This document shows, one piece after another, positions 16,002-27,447 of a DNA stretch of 64,000 bases (positions are counted from its first letter, which is position 1; every line of letters begins with the position of its first letter). The DNA comes from Clostridia bacterium (lineage in GTDB: Bacteria; Bacillota; Clostridia; Oscillospirales; CAG-272). The stretch spans positions 1 through 64,000 of the forward strand of contig JAGBIF010000046.1 of NCBI GenBank assembly GCA_017935065.1, read 5' to 3'. A program made the translations under genes and the position numbers. A model generated the notes under the pieces. That model was not told the DNA's origin and searched no databases. It was given only the letters and a program-made list of their open reading frames with translations.

Positions 16002-18590
16002 ATGAAAAAATTTACACTGCTTTTATTACTGATATCGTTACTTCTTTCATCGGTATTATTATTTAACTCCTGTAACGGGGATTCCTCTGACGCCCCCGTT
16101 CCCGACGATGAGCAGGGCGGCGACGAGCCTGGCGGCGATGAGCCAGATACCCCTCTTTCGGGACTCGTGCTAATCCGCGGAGGCGTCGCGCAGTTCAAGG
16201 TCGTTATTGCCTCGGGCGCGGGAAGCGAGGGCAGGCGCGCCGCAGGCGAGCTGGTTGACACCCTGCGCTCGCTCGGTGTTGAAGTAGCCGACTGCGTTGA
16301 GGACAAAAGGACAGAGGATATCAGCGAATGTGAAATAATCGTCGGAATCGGTGCGAAAAACCGCCCTGACGGTTGCGCGATACTTGCGACGGACCTCGGC
16401 AACGAGGGCTATCTTATCAGAACGGTAGGCAAGCGAATAGTAATAGCGGGCGGCACACCCGCGCTGACAAGAAGCACCGTAAAGCAATTTATTTCGGAAT
16501 ATATGGGCATTACCGACACCACCGAGACCTTAAAGAGCCTTGCGGTAGACGAAAGCATAAATCTCTTCGTCCCGACGAAGTACAGCATCGAGTCTATAAA
16601 AATAGCCGACAACGATATTTCGGAATATGTCATATTATGTGACGAAAACGACTATACCGTTTATCCCGATCTTGCCGAGCAATTCCGCAACGCTATTTAT
16701 GCCGCGCACGGCGTAAGGCTTAATATAGTTTCGCCAAATTCGGTGCCGACAGGCAAAAAGACAATCAGTCTTGCCAGTGTAGCCGACGCGGGCGAGGACG
16801 GCTTCAGAGTGCGGATCTCCGAGGAAAATATGCTGATCGAATGCTCGGTTCCCTTCTTCTTCGGCGACTGTCTTATGGGCTTTACCGACGATGAGATCTC
16901 CTCAAAATCAGGAAGCGTTGAGTTTTCCAAAGACTACACCTACACGAAGCACGTCGCCACCGTTAGCTATGCCGATTTCGGAGCCGTCGGCGACGGTGCG
17001 GCTAACGACTTTTTCGCCATAAAGGCGGCCCACGAGAGAGTTAACATAACAGGACAGAGGCTCATCCCCAAGGGAACGAAGGGCAACGTCTTTAAAATAG
17101 GCAAAACATGGGATGACGGAATTAAGGTCGGGGGTATCCTCGACTGCGCCGAGGACGGCACCCCGCACAGAGCGCAATTCGTTACGATCAAAACCGATAT
17201 GGATTTCGGCACGGCGAGCTTCGTAATAGACGATAATGTTGCGGGCATCAGCGAGCCTACGAGACGCCTTGCCTACATTTTCCGCGTAGAACCCGATATA
17301 AGCCCCATCATATACATGGACGGGACAAAGCATCCGTTGTCTACACTGGCAAGCAGTCTTGAAATAAAGGCGGGACAGAAGAATATACCCTGGCTCACGC
17401 AGATATTCAAAAATCTTCCCGGTGACAAATTCCACGTCACCCTTGAAAATGAAAACAAAAGAGATTTCATCCGCTTTGGAGACAACCAGAACCAAGGATA
17501 TATCAGAAACGACGTAATTCTCGTTGACCGAGACGGAAACGTTGACGCCGCCACCCCCGTAGTTTTTGATTTCAAGACGGTCACGAAAATGACTGTCATC
17601 CCAACGGATGACGCTCCGATTACCGTAAGCGGCGGACAATTCACAACGATATGTCCTAAATGCACGGACAGCTCTGTTTACCAAAGCACGAAGAACGACA
17701 CGTGGGCAAGAGGCATCAGGGTTGCGAGAGCGAACACAACTATAAAAAATATAGACCACAAGGTCACCGCGGAGCCCGCCGAAAAGGGTTATTCCTGCGC
17801 AGGCTTTCTGAACATAGACGATACTTATAACGTAACCTTCAGCGACTCAAAGCTCTCGGCCCGCCAGTACTACACCGTAGGAACCTATGACCTCACGGTA
17901 AACGACGCGCTGTACGTGACTATCAAGGGTATCACCCAGTACAGAGACATCAAGGATAGAAAGTATTGGGGAATCACCGTTTCCAACGGCTGTAAGCGTC
18001 TCACCTACGACGGCTGCACGATTTCCCGTGTCGACGCACACTGCGGCTTCTGGAATGTGGATATCAAAAACTGCACTCTCGGCTTTGACCTGAATGTTAT
18101 TGGCGGAGGCACTCTTAATATCGTAAACGTCACAAGACGCGTCGGTGAGAAGTTCTTGAAGCTTAGAAACGATTACGGCGCGACCTTTGACGGCGTTATA
18201 AACATCAAAAACTGTCATATGAACGGTTATATGGATTGGAATTCCAACGAAGGAAGCTTTGTCGCGAAGTATCACACTATGCTTTACCTCATACGCGCGG
18301 ATTTCACGCCAAACGCGACATACGGCTCATCCTCCTACGCAAAATGGAATTTCGGATACACCTGCTATATGCCGAGAGAGGTTAATATTGACAAATTTAC
18401 CTACGATGCCGTAGCGGGAAGAAGCTTCTATGTGTTTTCAAACGTTGCTGACACGGCGTTTAATAGTAATCTTCCCAACGGCGGCTATCAGCTAACTAAG
18501 CTTATAACATATAAGAATATGTCAAAGCCCGCCATATGCCCCGATGCTGCATGCACAAAGCTTCGCAGTATACCCGTAAAGAGCAGCTAA
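16002..18590 (+). CDS. Lipoprotein with GH20b-like N-terminal region and pectate-lyase-like beta-helix
   Basis: An 862-residue surface lipoprotein. The signal peptide ends at LLFNSC, making Cys24 the lipidated residue; an acidic Gly/Asp/Glu/Pro linker (29-53) follows. Residues about 55-180 resemble the alpha/beta domain that precedes catalytic domains in GH67/GH20-type proteins (SEGRRAAGELVDTLRSLGV, CEIIVGIG), with a second similar stretch at 190-310. From about 322, ADFGAVGDGAANDFFAIKAA is the typical opening of a pectate_lyase_3 right-handed beta-helix, continuing to the C-terminus. Likely a glycan-binding or -cleaving protein; active-site residues cannot be assigned. ATG 16002 has GGAAAGA at 15991-15997. 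It has its own promoter and splits ilvE from leuA. Confidence 0.8.
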   Translation: MKKFTLLLLLISLLLSSVLLFNSCNGDSSDAPVPDDEQGGDEPGGDEPDTPLSGLVLIRGGVAQFKVVIASGAGSEGRRAAGELVDTLRSLGVEVADCVEDKRTEDISECEIIVGIGAKNRPDGCAILATDLGNEGYLIRTVGKRIVIAGGTPALTRSTVKQFISEYMGITDTTETLKSLAVDESINLFVPTKYSIESIKIADNDISEYVILCDENDYTVYPDLAEQFRNAIYAAHGVRLNIVSPNSVPTGKKTISLASVADAGEDGFRVRISEENMLIECSVPFFFGDCLMGFTDDEISSKSGSVEFSKDYTYTKHVATVSYADFGAVGDGAANDFFAIKAAHERVNITGQRLIPKGTKGNVFKIGKTWDDGIKVGGILDCAEDGTPHRAQFVTIKTDMDFGTASFVIDDNVAGISEPTRRLAYIFRVEPDISPIIYMDGTKHPLSTLASSLEIKAGQKNIPWLTQIFKNLPGDKFHVTLENENKRDFIRFGDNQNQGYIRNDVILVDRDGNVDAATPVVFDFKTVTKMTVIPTDDAPITVSGGQFTTICPKCTDSSVYQSTKNDTWARGIRVARANTTIKNIDHKVTAEPAEKGYSCAGFLNIDDTYNVTFSDSKLSARQYYTVGTYDLTVNDALYVTIKGITQYRDIKDRKYWGITVSNGCKRLTYDGCTISRVDAHCGFWNVDIKNCTLGFDLNVIGGGTLNIVNVTRRVGEKFLKLRNDYGATFDGVINIKNCHMNGYMDWNSNEGSFVAKYHTMLYLIRADFTPNATYGSSSYAKWNFGYTCYMPREVNIDKFTYDAVAGRSFYVFSNVADTAFNSNLPNGGYQLTKLITYKNMSKPAICPDAACTKLRSIPVKSS

Positions 18591-18643
18591 CGGTTGATTT
18601 TATTCAAAAATACAGCGATCAGCTTCATTTTTTGGTAGCAAAC

Positions 18644-18700
18644 ACATCACTGACAGAAGAGCAGACATACAAGATTTTCATCTTGCGTGTTTGCTCTTTC
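18644..18700 (+). terminator. Terminator-like hairpin containing dispersed repeat R5
   Basis: AGAGCA (18658-18663) pairs with TGCTCT (18692-18697) and CAAGAT (18670-18675) with ATCTTG (18680-18685), an interrupted stem followed by TTTC, about 70 bp after the lipoprotein gene. The left part, from ACATCAC (18644) through AGAGCAGACATACAAGATTT (to 18677), recurs almost unchanged at 34603-34638, where the partner arm is different. It may act as terminator and is also a piece of a dispersed repeat. Confidence 0.5.
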
Positions 18701-18744
18701 TACGTATAAAATCGGTCTTGAATAAATAATTAACATTTTTTCAG

Positions 18745-18773
18745 TTGACAAAATACTCTCTTTGTTATACAAT
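18745..18773 (+). promoter_or_regulatory. Sigma-A promoter of the leuA-ilv-leu cluster
   Basis: A perfect TTGACA (18745-18750), 17-nt spacer and TACAAT (18768-18773), 103 bp upstream of the leuA start. The leader carries small hairpins such as GGGCG-atg-CGCCC (18831-18843) but no T-box signature and no obvious leucine-rich leader peptide. Confidence 0.75.
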
Positions 18774-18876
18774 AGTTTATATTTTTATTATTTACGCGAG
18801 GGTGTAAAAGACGTGTGAGCGCGCGCAAACGGGCGATGCGCCCTCTCGGACACCGACGGACGAAAGGAACTTTTAA

Positions 18877-20541
18877 GTGAAGGGCTATCAGAAATACGAA
18901 AAGCAATTTTTCTCACCCTCGGAAATCTATTCCGACTGGGTAAAAAAAGAATATGTGGAAAAGCCGCCCATCTGGTGCAGCGTTGACCTGCGAGACGGAA
19001 ATCAGGCGCTTATAATACCTATGAGCCTTGAGGAGAAGCTTGAGTTTTTCAAGCTTTTGGTAAAGGTCGGCTTTAAGGAAATTGAGGTTGGCTTTCCCGC
19101 GGCAAGCGATACCGAGTATGAGTTCTGCCGCGCGCTGATTGAGAGAGACCTCATTCCCGACGACGTGACCATACAGGTGCTTACCCAATCACGCGAGCAT
19201 ATCATAGCAAAGACCTTTGAGGCAATCAAGGGCGCAAAGCACGCGGTCGTGCATCTTTACAACTCGACCTCAGTTGCACAGCGCGAGCAGGTGTTCCGCC
19301 GCTCAAAGCAACAGATAATTGATATCGCTACCTTTGGCGCGAGGCTCTGCCTTGATTACAAAAGGAAGGCAGAGGGCAGGATAACCTTTGAATATTCGCC
19401 CGAGAGCTTTACGGGCACCGAGCCCGAGTTTGCGGCAGAAATATGCAACGAGGTGCTTAAGATATGGAAGCCCACCCCCGAGGACAAGGCTATCATAAAT
19501 CTTCCCGTAACCGTCTCTCACTCAATGCCTCACATATACGCAAATCAGGTCGCTTATATGGACAAAAAGCTGCTTTACCGCGACAGCGTTATCATCTCGC
19601 TTCATCCTCACAACGACAGAGGCTGCGCAGTGGCGGACAGCGAGATGGGACTTCTTGCGGGCGGTGACAGAATTGAGGGCACGCTTTTCGGAAACGGTGA
19701 GCGTACGGGCAACGTCGACATAATCACCCTGGCGCTCAATATGTACTCACAGGGCATTGACCCCTGCCTTGACTTTTCAAATCTTCCCGAGATTACGAGA
19801 GTGTACGAAAAGGTAACGCGTATGCACGTATATGAGAGAATGCCCTACTCGGGCGCGCTCGTGTTCGCGGCGTTCAGCGGCTCGCATCAGGACGCTATCG
19901 CAAAGGGAATGAAATTCCGCGAGGGCAAAGATATTCCCTGGACCGTTCCCTATCTGCCGATAGACCCCACCGACGTCGGCAGAGTTTACGAGGCGGACGT
20001 CATAAGAATAAACTCGCAGTCGGGCAAGGGCGGAATAGGCTATATTATGGAAACGCAGTTCAAGCTAAATCTTCCCCCGAAGATGCGAGAGGCATTCGGC
20101 TACCACGTCAAGGGCATATCCGACAGAGGCCACCGCGAGCTATCCCCCACCGAGGTGTACGATATCTTTATGCGTGACTTCGTAAACCTTACCGACAAGG
20201 TCTCGGTTAAGAGAACGCAATTTATTGAGCTTGGCGGCAGCATTGAGGCAGCGGTCGAGATAGCAACCCCGAGCGAGGTGCATGAGGTGCGCTCATCGGG
20301 TAACGGCAGACTTGACTGTGTTAGCGGCGCGATAAAGACGGCGCTCGGTATTGAATATACGCTTGAGGGCTACACTCAGCACGCCATCGACGGAACGACA
20401 AGCGCTAAGGCGGCATCCTATGTAAGCATCGTGTCAGAGGACGGCAGGACCTACTTCGGCTGCGGTATCGACAGCGATATCGGCTCATCGTCCGTCAAGG
20501 CACTGGTTTCGGCAGTAAACCTTATGCTTGCGGAGGCGTAG
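18877..20541 (+). CDS. leuA: 2-isopropylmalate synthase LeuA (long actinobacterial-like class)
   Basis: A 554-residue enzyme condensing acetyl-CoA with 2-oxoisovalerate, the committed step of leucine synthesis. The barrel domain shows PPIWCSVDLRDGNQAL (catalytic Arg-Asp and metal Asp), EIEVGFPAAS, SLHPHNDRG (metal His) and GNGERTGNVD; the C-terminal region from about 430 (EVHEVRSSGNGRLDCVSGAI) is the regulatory dimer domain that normally binds leucine. This opening is that of the roughly 560-residue LeuA class rather than the 510-residue class. The start is GTG 18877 with GAAAGGA 9 nt upstream. Confidence 0.95.
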   Translation: MKGYQKYEKQFFSPSEIYSDWVKKEYVEKPPIWCSVDLRDGNQALIIPMSLEEKLEFFKLLVKVGFKEIEVGFPAASDTEYEFCRALIERDLIPDDVTIQVLTQSREHIIAKTFEAIKGAKHAVVHLYNSTSVAQREQVFRRSKQQIIDIATFGARLCLDYKRKAEGRITFEYSPESFTGTEPEFAAEICNEVLKIWKPTPEDKAIINLPVTVSHSMPHIYANQVAYMDKKLLYRDSVIISLHPHNDRGCAVADSEMGLLAGGDRIEGTLFGNGERTGNVDIITLALNMYSQGIDPCLDFSNLPEITRVYEKVTRMHVYERMPYSGALVFAAFSGSHQDAIAKGMKFREGKDIPWTVPYLPIDPTDVGRVYEADVIRINSQSGKGGIGYIMETQFKLNLPPKMREAFGYHVKGISDRGHRELSPTEVYDIFMRDFVNLTDKVSVKRTQFIELGGSIEAAVEIATPSEVHEVRSSGNGRLDCVSGAIKTALGIEYTLEGYTQHAIDGTTSAKAASYVSIVSEDGRTYFGCGIDSDIGSSSVKALVSAVNLMLAEA

Positions 20542-20584
20542 GATTTGATGATATGGATTAAGATACAAAAAACAGGAGATACAG

Positions 20585-22282
20585 ATGAAACTTTCAGGCG
20601 CAGAGATAATCGTCAGAACGCTGATTGAGCAGGGCGTTACCGACGTTTTCGGCTATCCGGGCGGTCAGATACTCAATGTATATGACGCGCTCTACAAGCA
20701 CAGAGACGAGATAAATCACATTCTTACCGCCCACGAGCAGGGCGCGTCCCACGCGGCGGACGGATATTCAAGAGCTACGGGTAAGGTCGGTGTATGCATC
20801 GCGACCTCGGGCCCAGGTGCCACAAACCTCGTCACTGGTATCGCTACGGCAATGCTCGACTCTATTCCTATGGTTGCGATTACAGGAAACGTTCCCTGCT
20901 CACTCATAGGCAAGGACAGCTTTCAAGAGATTGACATAACGGGTGTCACCCTTCCTATTACCAAGCACAATTACTTCGTAAACGACGTAAGAGAGCTTGC
21001 CGACTCTATAAGAGAGGCATTCTCTATCGCAAAGTCGGGCCGCCCCGGCCCTGTGCTTATCGACGTGCCGAAGGATGTACAGATAGCTGAGTGCGAATGG
21101 GAGGCACAGGGCGCCTCACCGAAGATACCCCTGCCAAAGGCATCGGAAGATGAAATTGATGAGGCGGTAAGGCTTATAAGCGCATCAAAGCGCCCCTACA
21201 TATATATCGGCGGCGGCGCGGCAGGGCTTGGGCTTGGCAGTGAGATAGTCGCCCTTGCCGAGAAGATAAACGCCTATATCGGATGCTCGTTTATGGGACT
21301 TTCGGCAATCCCCGACGGATGTGAAAGATTTCTCGGAATGCAGGGAATGCACGGAAGATATCCCTCGTCAATGGCGCAGAACAGCGCCGACCTGATACTC
21401 GGCGTAGGCGTAAGATTTAACGACCGCGCGACAGGCAATCTTCAGAAGTTTGCAAAGGGCGCCACTATAATTCAGCTTGACCCCGATTTTGCCGAGATAA
21501 ACAAGAACGTAAGGGTCGCCCTCGGCATCGTTGCCGACGTTGAGGATTCCTTCAGGCGCATCGCGGCAAAGCTCTCGCCTGCCGACAACCCCGAGTGGCG
21601 GGCTACGGTTGATAGCTTCAAGCGCGAGGAAGCGCGCCTCTTTGCGGCAGAGGAGGAAAAGGCCGCGGGCAGGCTCACACCGAAGGCTGTGCTCGATATA
21701 ATCAACAGCCATAAGCCGAAGGGCACGGTGCTTGCCACCGATGTCGGACAGCATCAGATGTGGTGCGCGCAGTACGCTACCTTCGACAGACCCCGCCGTA
21801 TAGTTTCCTCGGGCGGTCTCGGCACGATGGGCTTCGGCCTCGGTGCGGCAATAGGAGCGAGGGTTGCTACGGGCGATACCACCGTGCTGGTCACGGGTGA
21901 CGGAAGCTTCGGTATGAACCTCAACGAGCTTGCCACCTGCGTATCGCACTCAATCCCCGTTATTATAGTTATTATGAACAACGGCGTGCTTGGAATGGTG
22001 CGTCAATGGCAGACGCTCTTCTTCGGCAAGAGATACTCAAGCACCGTGCTTACCGACAGAAGGACCGACTTCGTAAAGCTTGCCGAGGCGTTCGGTGCCG
22101 TCGGTATGCGCGCCACCACGAGAGAGGAATTCGAGAGCGCCTTCGTGCGTGCGGTGGAGCTTAACGATACCGTAGTTATCGACACCTATATCGACAAGGA
22201 CGAGTTCGTGCTTCCTATGCTTCCGCCTGGTGGCTCTATTGACGATATCATAACCGAGAAGGAGGTAAGCGAGGATGAATAA
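20585..22282 (+). CDS. ilvB: Acetolactate synthase large subunit IlvB
   Basis: A 565-residue thiamine-diphosphate enzyme making acetolactate or acetohydroxybutyrate. Visible are GYPGGQILNVYDAL, the catalytic Glu in AHEQGASHAADGYSR, CIATSGPGATN, KDSFQEIDI, and the ThDP-metal motif VTGDGSFGMNLNELATCV...VIIVIMNN. AAAACAGGAGA precedes the ATG. It overlaps ilvN by 8 nt, consistent with coupled translation of the two subunits. Confidence 0.97.
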   Translation: MKLSGAEIIVRTLIEQGVTDVFGYPGGQILNVYDALYKHRDEINHILTAHEQGASHAADGYSRATGKVGVCIATSGPGATNLVTGIATAMLDSIPMVAITGNVPCSLIGKDSFQEIDITGVTLPITKHNYFVNDVRELADSIREAFSIAKSGRPGPVLIDVPKDVQIAECEWEAQGASPKIPLPKASEDEIDEAVRLISASKRPYIYIGGGAAGLGLGSEIVALAEKINAYIGCSFMGLSAIPDGCERFLGMQGMHGRYPSSMAQNSADLILGVGVRFNDRATGNLQKFAKGATIIQLDPDFAEINKNVRVALGIVADVEDSFRRIAAKLSPADNPEWRATVDSFKREEARLFAAEEEKAAGRLTPKAVLDIINSHKPKGTVLATDVGQHQMWCAQYATFDRPRRIVSSGGLGTMGFGLGAAIGARVATGDTTVLVTGDGSFGMNLNELATCVSHSIPVIIVIMNNGVLGMVRQWQTLFFGKRYSSTVLTDRRTDFVKLAEAFGAVGMRATTREEFESAFVRAVELNDTVVIDTYIDKDEFVLPMLPPGGSIDDIITEKEVSEDE

Positions 22283-22787
22283 ATTCGTTATCGCGGTCTA
22301 CGTTGACAACAAGTTCGGTGTGCTTACCCGAGTTACGAGCATGTTCACAAGGCGCGGCTTCAATATCGACGCGCTTACGGTTGGCGAGACCGAATGCCCC
22401 GAGTATTCGAGAATTACCATCTGCTTAAGCGGTGACGGCTACGCGAGAGAGCAGCTCATAAACCAGCTTCGCAAGCTTCACAACGTGAAGAAGGTCGTCG
22501 TGCTTAAGGATGATTCGATAAAGCGCGAGCTTATGCTGATTAAGGTCGGCTATGATTCGCAAACGCGCGCGGAGATACTTGCCGCATCCGACGTATATCG
22601 CGGAAAGGTCATAGACTACACCACCGACGAGATGTGCATTGAGGTGACGGGCGACCCCTCGAAGATAGACGCCTTCATCAAGCTTATGATACCCTACGGC
22701 ATTATCGAAATGTGCCGTACGGGAATAGTCGCGCTTGACCGAGGCAACGTGACGCTTCTTGACAGAATTAAGGACAAAACCAAGTAA
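22275..22787 (+). CDS. ilvN: Acetolactate synthase small (regulatory) subunit IlvN/IlvH
   Basis: A 170-residue subunit that raises IlvB activity and gives valine feedback control. The N-terminal ACT domain reads VYVDNKFGVLTRVTSMFTRRGFNIDAL; the C-terminal half (about 80-165: ELMLIKV...EVTGDPSKIDAFIKLM) is the conserved ALS_ss_C domain. The start overlaps the ilvB end. A 69-nt AT-rich gap without a clear terminator precedes ilvC. Confidence 0.96.
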   Translation: MNKFVIAVYVDNKFGVLTRVTSMFTRRGFNIDALTVGETECPEYSRITICLSGDGYAREQLINQLRKLHNVKKVVVLKDDSIKRELMLIKVGYDSQTRAEILAASDVYRGKVIDYTTDEMCIEVTGDPSKIDAFIKLMIPYGIIEMCRTGIVALDRGNVTLLDRIKDKTK

Positions 22788-23879
<1,092 letters not shown>

Positions 23880-23911
23880 TCCCCTACTCTCTTGTAACGA
23901 AGGATAATATT

Positions 23912-25573
23912 ATGATAAAAGAAAAAATCATAGACGGCGCGCACAATGCGCCTCACCGCTCGCTCTACCGCGCGCTGGGACTTACGAAGGAGGAGCTTTC
24001 CCGCCCTATTATAGGCATTGTAAGCTCTTACAACGAGATAGTTCCGGGGCATATGAACCTTGATAAGATAACCGAGGCCGTGCGCCTTGGCGTCGCTATG
24101 GCGGGCGGTACACCGATAGTGTTCCCCGCTATCGCGGTGTGCGACGGTATCGCAATGGGACACGTGGGTATGAAATACTCGCTCGTCACCCGCGACCTTA
24201 TCGCGGACTCAACCGAGGCTATGGTAATGGCTCACGGCTTTGACGGTCTCGTTATGATACCCAACTGTGACAAGAACGTGCCCGGCCTTCTTATGGCGGC
24301 GGCAAGACTTAATATTCCCACCGTATTCGTAAGCGGCGGCCCTATGCTCGCGGGCAGAGTCGAGGGCAAGAAGCGCTCGCTCTCGGCAATGTTTGAGGCG
24401 GTAGGCGCGTACAAGGCGGGTAAGATAGACGAGGATAAGCTTGAGGAGTTTGAGTGCGGCGCGTGTCCCACCTGCGGCTCCTGCTCGGGTATGTATACCG
24501 CAAACTCGATGAACTGTCTTACCGAGGTGCTGGGTATGGGACTTCGCGGAAACGGTACTATTCCCGCGGTGTATTCGGCAAGAATTGAGCTTGCAAAGCA
24601 CGCGGGTATGCAGATTATGGAGCTTGTCAAGAGAAATATCCGCCCCCGCGACATTATGACCGAGGCGGCTATAAGAAACGCCATAACGGCAGATATGGCA
24701 CTCGGCTGCTCTACTAACAGTATGCTTCACCTTCCCGCTATCGCAAACGAGTGCGGAGTTGAGTTCAATCTCGACCTTGTAAACGAGATAAGCGAGAAAA
24801 CCCCCAACCTCTGCCATCTCGCTCCCGCGGGACCTACCTATATGGAGGACCTTAACGCGGCAGGCGGTGTGTATGCGGTGCTTCGCGAAATAGATAAGCT
24901 GGGACTTCTTGACACCACGGTTATGACCTGTACGGGCAAAACGCTCGGCGAGAATATCGCGGATGCGAAAAATCTCAATACCGAGGTAATAAGAACGGCC
25001 GACAACCCCTACTCGAAAACCGGCGGTATTGCCGTTCTTCGCGGAAATCTCGCGCCCGACGGCTGTGTTGTAAAGCGCTCTGCGGTAGCAGAGGAGATGC
25101 TCGTTCACAGAGGCCCCGCGAAGGTTTACGAATCCGAGGAGGAGGCTATTGCCGCGATATACGCGGGTAAGATAGTCAAGGGCGACGTCGTGGTTATACG
25201 CTACGAGGGTCCCGCGGGCGGCCCCGGTATGAGAGAGATGCTCTCCCCCACCTCCGCTATTGCGGGAATGGGGCTTGATAAGGACGTTGCGCTTATTACC
25301 GACGGACGCTTCTCGGGCGCGACTCGCGGCGCGTCGATAGGACACGTATCCCCCGAGGCAGTCGCGGGCGGTGCTATCGCCTACGTCAAGGATGGGGATA
25401 TCATTTCGATAAACATCCCCGAGTATAAAATCGAGCTTCAGGTCTCGGACGGTGAGCTTGCGAAAAGACGCGCCGAGATGCCTATAAAGAAAAAAGAAGG
25501 CATCACGGGCTACCTCAAGCGCTATGCTATGATGGTAAGCTCCGCCGACAAGGGCGCTATTATCAATAAATAA
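23912..25573 (+). CDS. ilvD: Dihydroxy-acid dehydratase IlvD
   Basis: A 553-residue iron-sulfur dehydratase producing 2-oxo-3-methylvalerate and 2-oxoisovalerate. Cluster cysteines are seen in [10 protein letters not shown] and in [25 protein letters not shown]; the C-terminus shows [22 protein letters not shown] and GHVSPEA. The expected length and order are preserved. It follows ilvC by 32 nt. Confidence 0.97.
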   Translation: MIKEKIIDGAHNAPHRSLYRALGLTKEELSRPIIGIVSSYNEIVPGHMNLDKITEAVRLGVAMAGGTPIVFPAIAVCDGIAMGHVGMKYSLVTRDLIADSTEAMVMAHGFDGLVMIPNCDKNVPGLLMAAARLNIPTVFVSGGPMLAGRVEGKKRSLSAMFEAVGAYKAGKIDEDKLEEFECGACPTCGSCSGMYTANSMNCLTEVLGMGLRGNGTIPAVYSARIELAKHAGMQIMELVKRNIRPRDIMTEAAIRNAITADMALGCSTNSMLHLPAIANECGVEFNLDLVNEISEKTPNLCHLAPAGPTYMEDLNAAGGVYAVLREIDKLGLLDTTVMTCTGKTLGENIADAKNLNTEVIRTADNPYSKTGGIAVLRGNLAPDGCVVKRSAVAEEMLVHRGPAKVYESEEEAIAAIYAGKIVKGDVVVIRYEGPAGGPGMREMLSPTSAIAGMGLDKDVALITDGRFSGATRGASIGHVSPEAVAGGAIAYVKDGDIISINIPEYKIELQVSDGELAKRRAEMPIKKKEGITGYLKRYAMMVSSADKGAIINK

Positions 25574-25595
25574 GCTTTAAGATTGGAGAATATAT

Positions 25596-26864
25596 ATGGG
25601 AATGACAATGAGCCAGAAGATCCTTGCCCACCACGCGGGTCTTGAGCAGGTTTCGGCAGGCGACCTCGTGCTGGTAAGCGTCGACCGTGTGCTTGGAAAC
25701 GATATCACCTCGCCCGTCGCGATACGCGAGTATGAGAAAATAGGGCAGGCGGGCGTGTTCGATAAGGACAAGGTCACGATGGTAATGGACCACTTCGCGC
25801 CCAACAAGGACATCAAGGCGGCAGTACAGTGCAAGATGTGCCGCGACTTCTGCGGCAAGGAGGAGATTACGCACTTCTACGACGTCGGAAGAATGGGTAT
25901 TGAGCACGCGCTCCTTCCCGAAAAGGGACTGGTTATCGCGGGTGACGTGGTTATCGGTGCCGACTCTCACACCTGCACCTACGGTGCGCTCGGTGCCTTC
26001 TCGACGGGTGTCGGCTCTACCGATATGGCGTGCGGTATGGCAACGGGAAAGACCTGGTTCAAGGTTCCCTCGGCTATAAAATTCGTCCTTCGCGGAAAAC
26101 TTAACAGGTATGTGTCGGGCAAGGACGTTATACTTCATATTATAGGTAAAATAGGCGTTGACGGCGCACTCTACAAATCTATGGAATTCGTCGGCGAGGG
26201 TGTTTCCTCGCTCACCGTATACGACAGACTTACCATTGCGAATATGGCTATCGAGGCAGGCGCTAAAAACGGTATCTTTGAGGTTGACGAAAGGACGCTT
26301 GAGTACATACGCGAGCGCTCTGACAGAGAGCCTCTTATATTCACCGCGGACGAGGATGCCGAGTACGATGAGGTAATTGAGATAGATCTTGACGAGATTA
26401 CCCCCACCGTAGCCTTTCCTCATCTTCCCGAGAACACCCGTACGATAGATAACGTGGGCGAGGTAATGATAGATCAGGTAGTAATAGGCTCCTGCACCAA
26501 CGGCCACTACAAGGACCTTGCCGAGGCGGCAGAGATACTTCGCGGAAGAAAAATCGCAAGCTGGGTGCGCGCCATCGTTATCCCCGCAACGCAGGATATA
26601 TATCTTCGCGCGATGGAGGACGGGCTTCTCAAAATATTTATCGAGGCGGGCTGTGTAGTATCTACCCCCACCTGCGGTCCCTGTCTTGGCGGCTATATGG
26701 GTATTCTTGCCGCGGGCGAGAGGGCGGTCGCGACGACGAACCGCAACTTCGTCGGAAGAATGGGTGACGTTAAGAGCGAGGTATATCTCGCAAGCCCCGC
26801 GGTCGCGGCGGCATCTGCTATCGCAGGCAAAATAGCCGACCCGCGTGAAATAATGAAAGGTTGA
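25596..26864 (+). CDS. leuC: 3-isopropylmalate dehydratase large subunit LeuC
   Basis: A 422-residue aconitase-family subunit of the shorter LeuC type (archaeal/HacA-like), which isomerises 2- to 3-isopropylmalate with LeuD. [4Fe-4S] ligands are seen in VIGSCTNG and [22 protein letters not shown] and NRNFVGRMG are further family landmarks. ATTGGAGA precedes the ATG. leuD starts 8 nt after its stop. Confidence 0.96.
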   Translation: MGMTMSQKILAHHAGLEQVSAGDLVLVSVDRVLGNDITSPVAIREYEKIGQAGVFDKDKVTMVMDHFAPNKDIKAAVQCKMCRDFCGKEEITHFYDVGRMGIEHALLPEKGLVIAGDVVIGADSHTCTYGALGAFSTGVGSTDMACGMATGKTWFKVPSAIKFVLRGKLNRYVSGKDVILHIIGKIGVDGALYKSMEFVGEGVSSLTVYDRLTIANMAIEAGAKNGIFEVDERTLEYIRERSDREPLIFTADEDAEYDEVIEIDLDEITPTVAFPHLPENTRTIDNVGEVMIDQVVIGSCTNGHYKDLAEAAEILRGRKIASWVRAIVIPATQDIYLRAMEDGLLKIFIEAGCVVSTPTCGPCLGGYMGILAAGERAVATTNRNFVGRMGDVKSEVYLASPAVAAASAIAGKIADPREIMKG

Positions 26865-26872
26865 GGTGCGGT

Positions 26873-27367
26873 ATGAATTTTAAGGGTAAAGCAATAAAGT
26901 ACGGTGACAACGTAGACACCGACGTTATCATCCCCGCAAGATATCTTAATACTATTGATATAAAGGAGCTTGCCTCTCACTGTATGGAGGATATCGACCT
27001 TGAATTCCGAAGCAAGGTTGAGGCGGGCGATATTATGATAGCAGGCTCTAACTTTGGTTGCGGCTCCTCGCGTGAGCATGCGCCTATCGCGATAAAGGCA
27101 AGCGGTATTTCGCTCGTTATAGCAAAGAGCTTCGCAAGAATATTCTACCGCAACTCTATCAATATCGGACTTGCTATTATCGAGTGCCCCGAGGCAGTTG
27201 ACGGCATCTCGGAGAATGACAGGGTAGAGGCCGACCTTGACGCGGGCATTATCACCAACCTGACCACGGGTGCGAGCTTTAAAACCAAGCCGTTCCCCGA
27301 GTTTATTCAGAAGATAATCAATGCAGGCGGACTTATAGAATCTATCAAAAACGGCAGTATAAAGTAA
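26873..27367 (+). CDS. leuD: 3-isopropylmalate dehydratase small subunit LeuD
   Basis: A 164-residue swivelling-domain partner of LeuC. It begins [24 protein letters not shown] and contains the substrate-binding loop [17 protein letters not shown] 26873 with GAGGTG just upstream is preferred to a TTG at 26861 in frame, since only the former has a ribosome site and matches the family N-terminus. Confidence 0.95.
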   Translation: MNFKGKAIKYGDNVDTDVIIPARYLNTIDIKELASHCMEDIDLEFRSKVEAGDIMIAGSNFGCGSSREHAPIAIKASGISLVIAKSFARIFYRNSINIGLAIIECPEAVDGISENDRVEADLDAGIITNLTTGASFKTKPFPEFIQKIINAGGLIESIKNGSIK

Positions 27368-27447
27368 TTGATTATTTACATATATACAGTTTTATTAAGA
27401 GATTTTCAAAAAAGCCTATAAACATACTTTCAAAAGGATAAGAGAAA

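Noticed and set aside
18774..18876. T-box or leader-peptide attenuator before leuA
   Set aside because: No T-box consensus, specifier loop or terminator/antiterminator pair could be recognised, and no short frame with clustered Leu, Ile or Val codons.
24209..25345. Long minus-strand open frame (378 codons) opposite ilvD
   Set aside because: Antisense shadow of ilvD; no ribosome site or recognisable domain.
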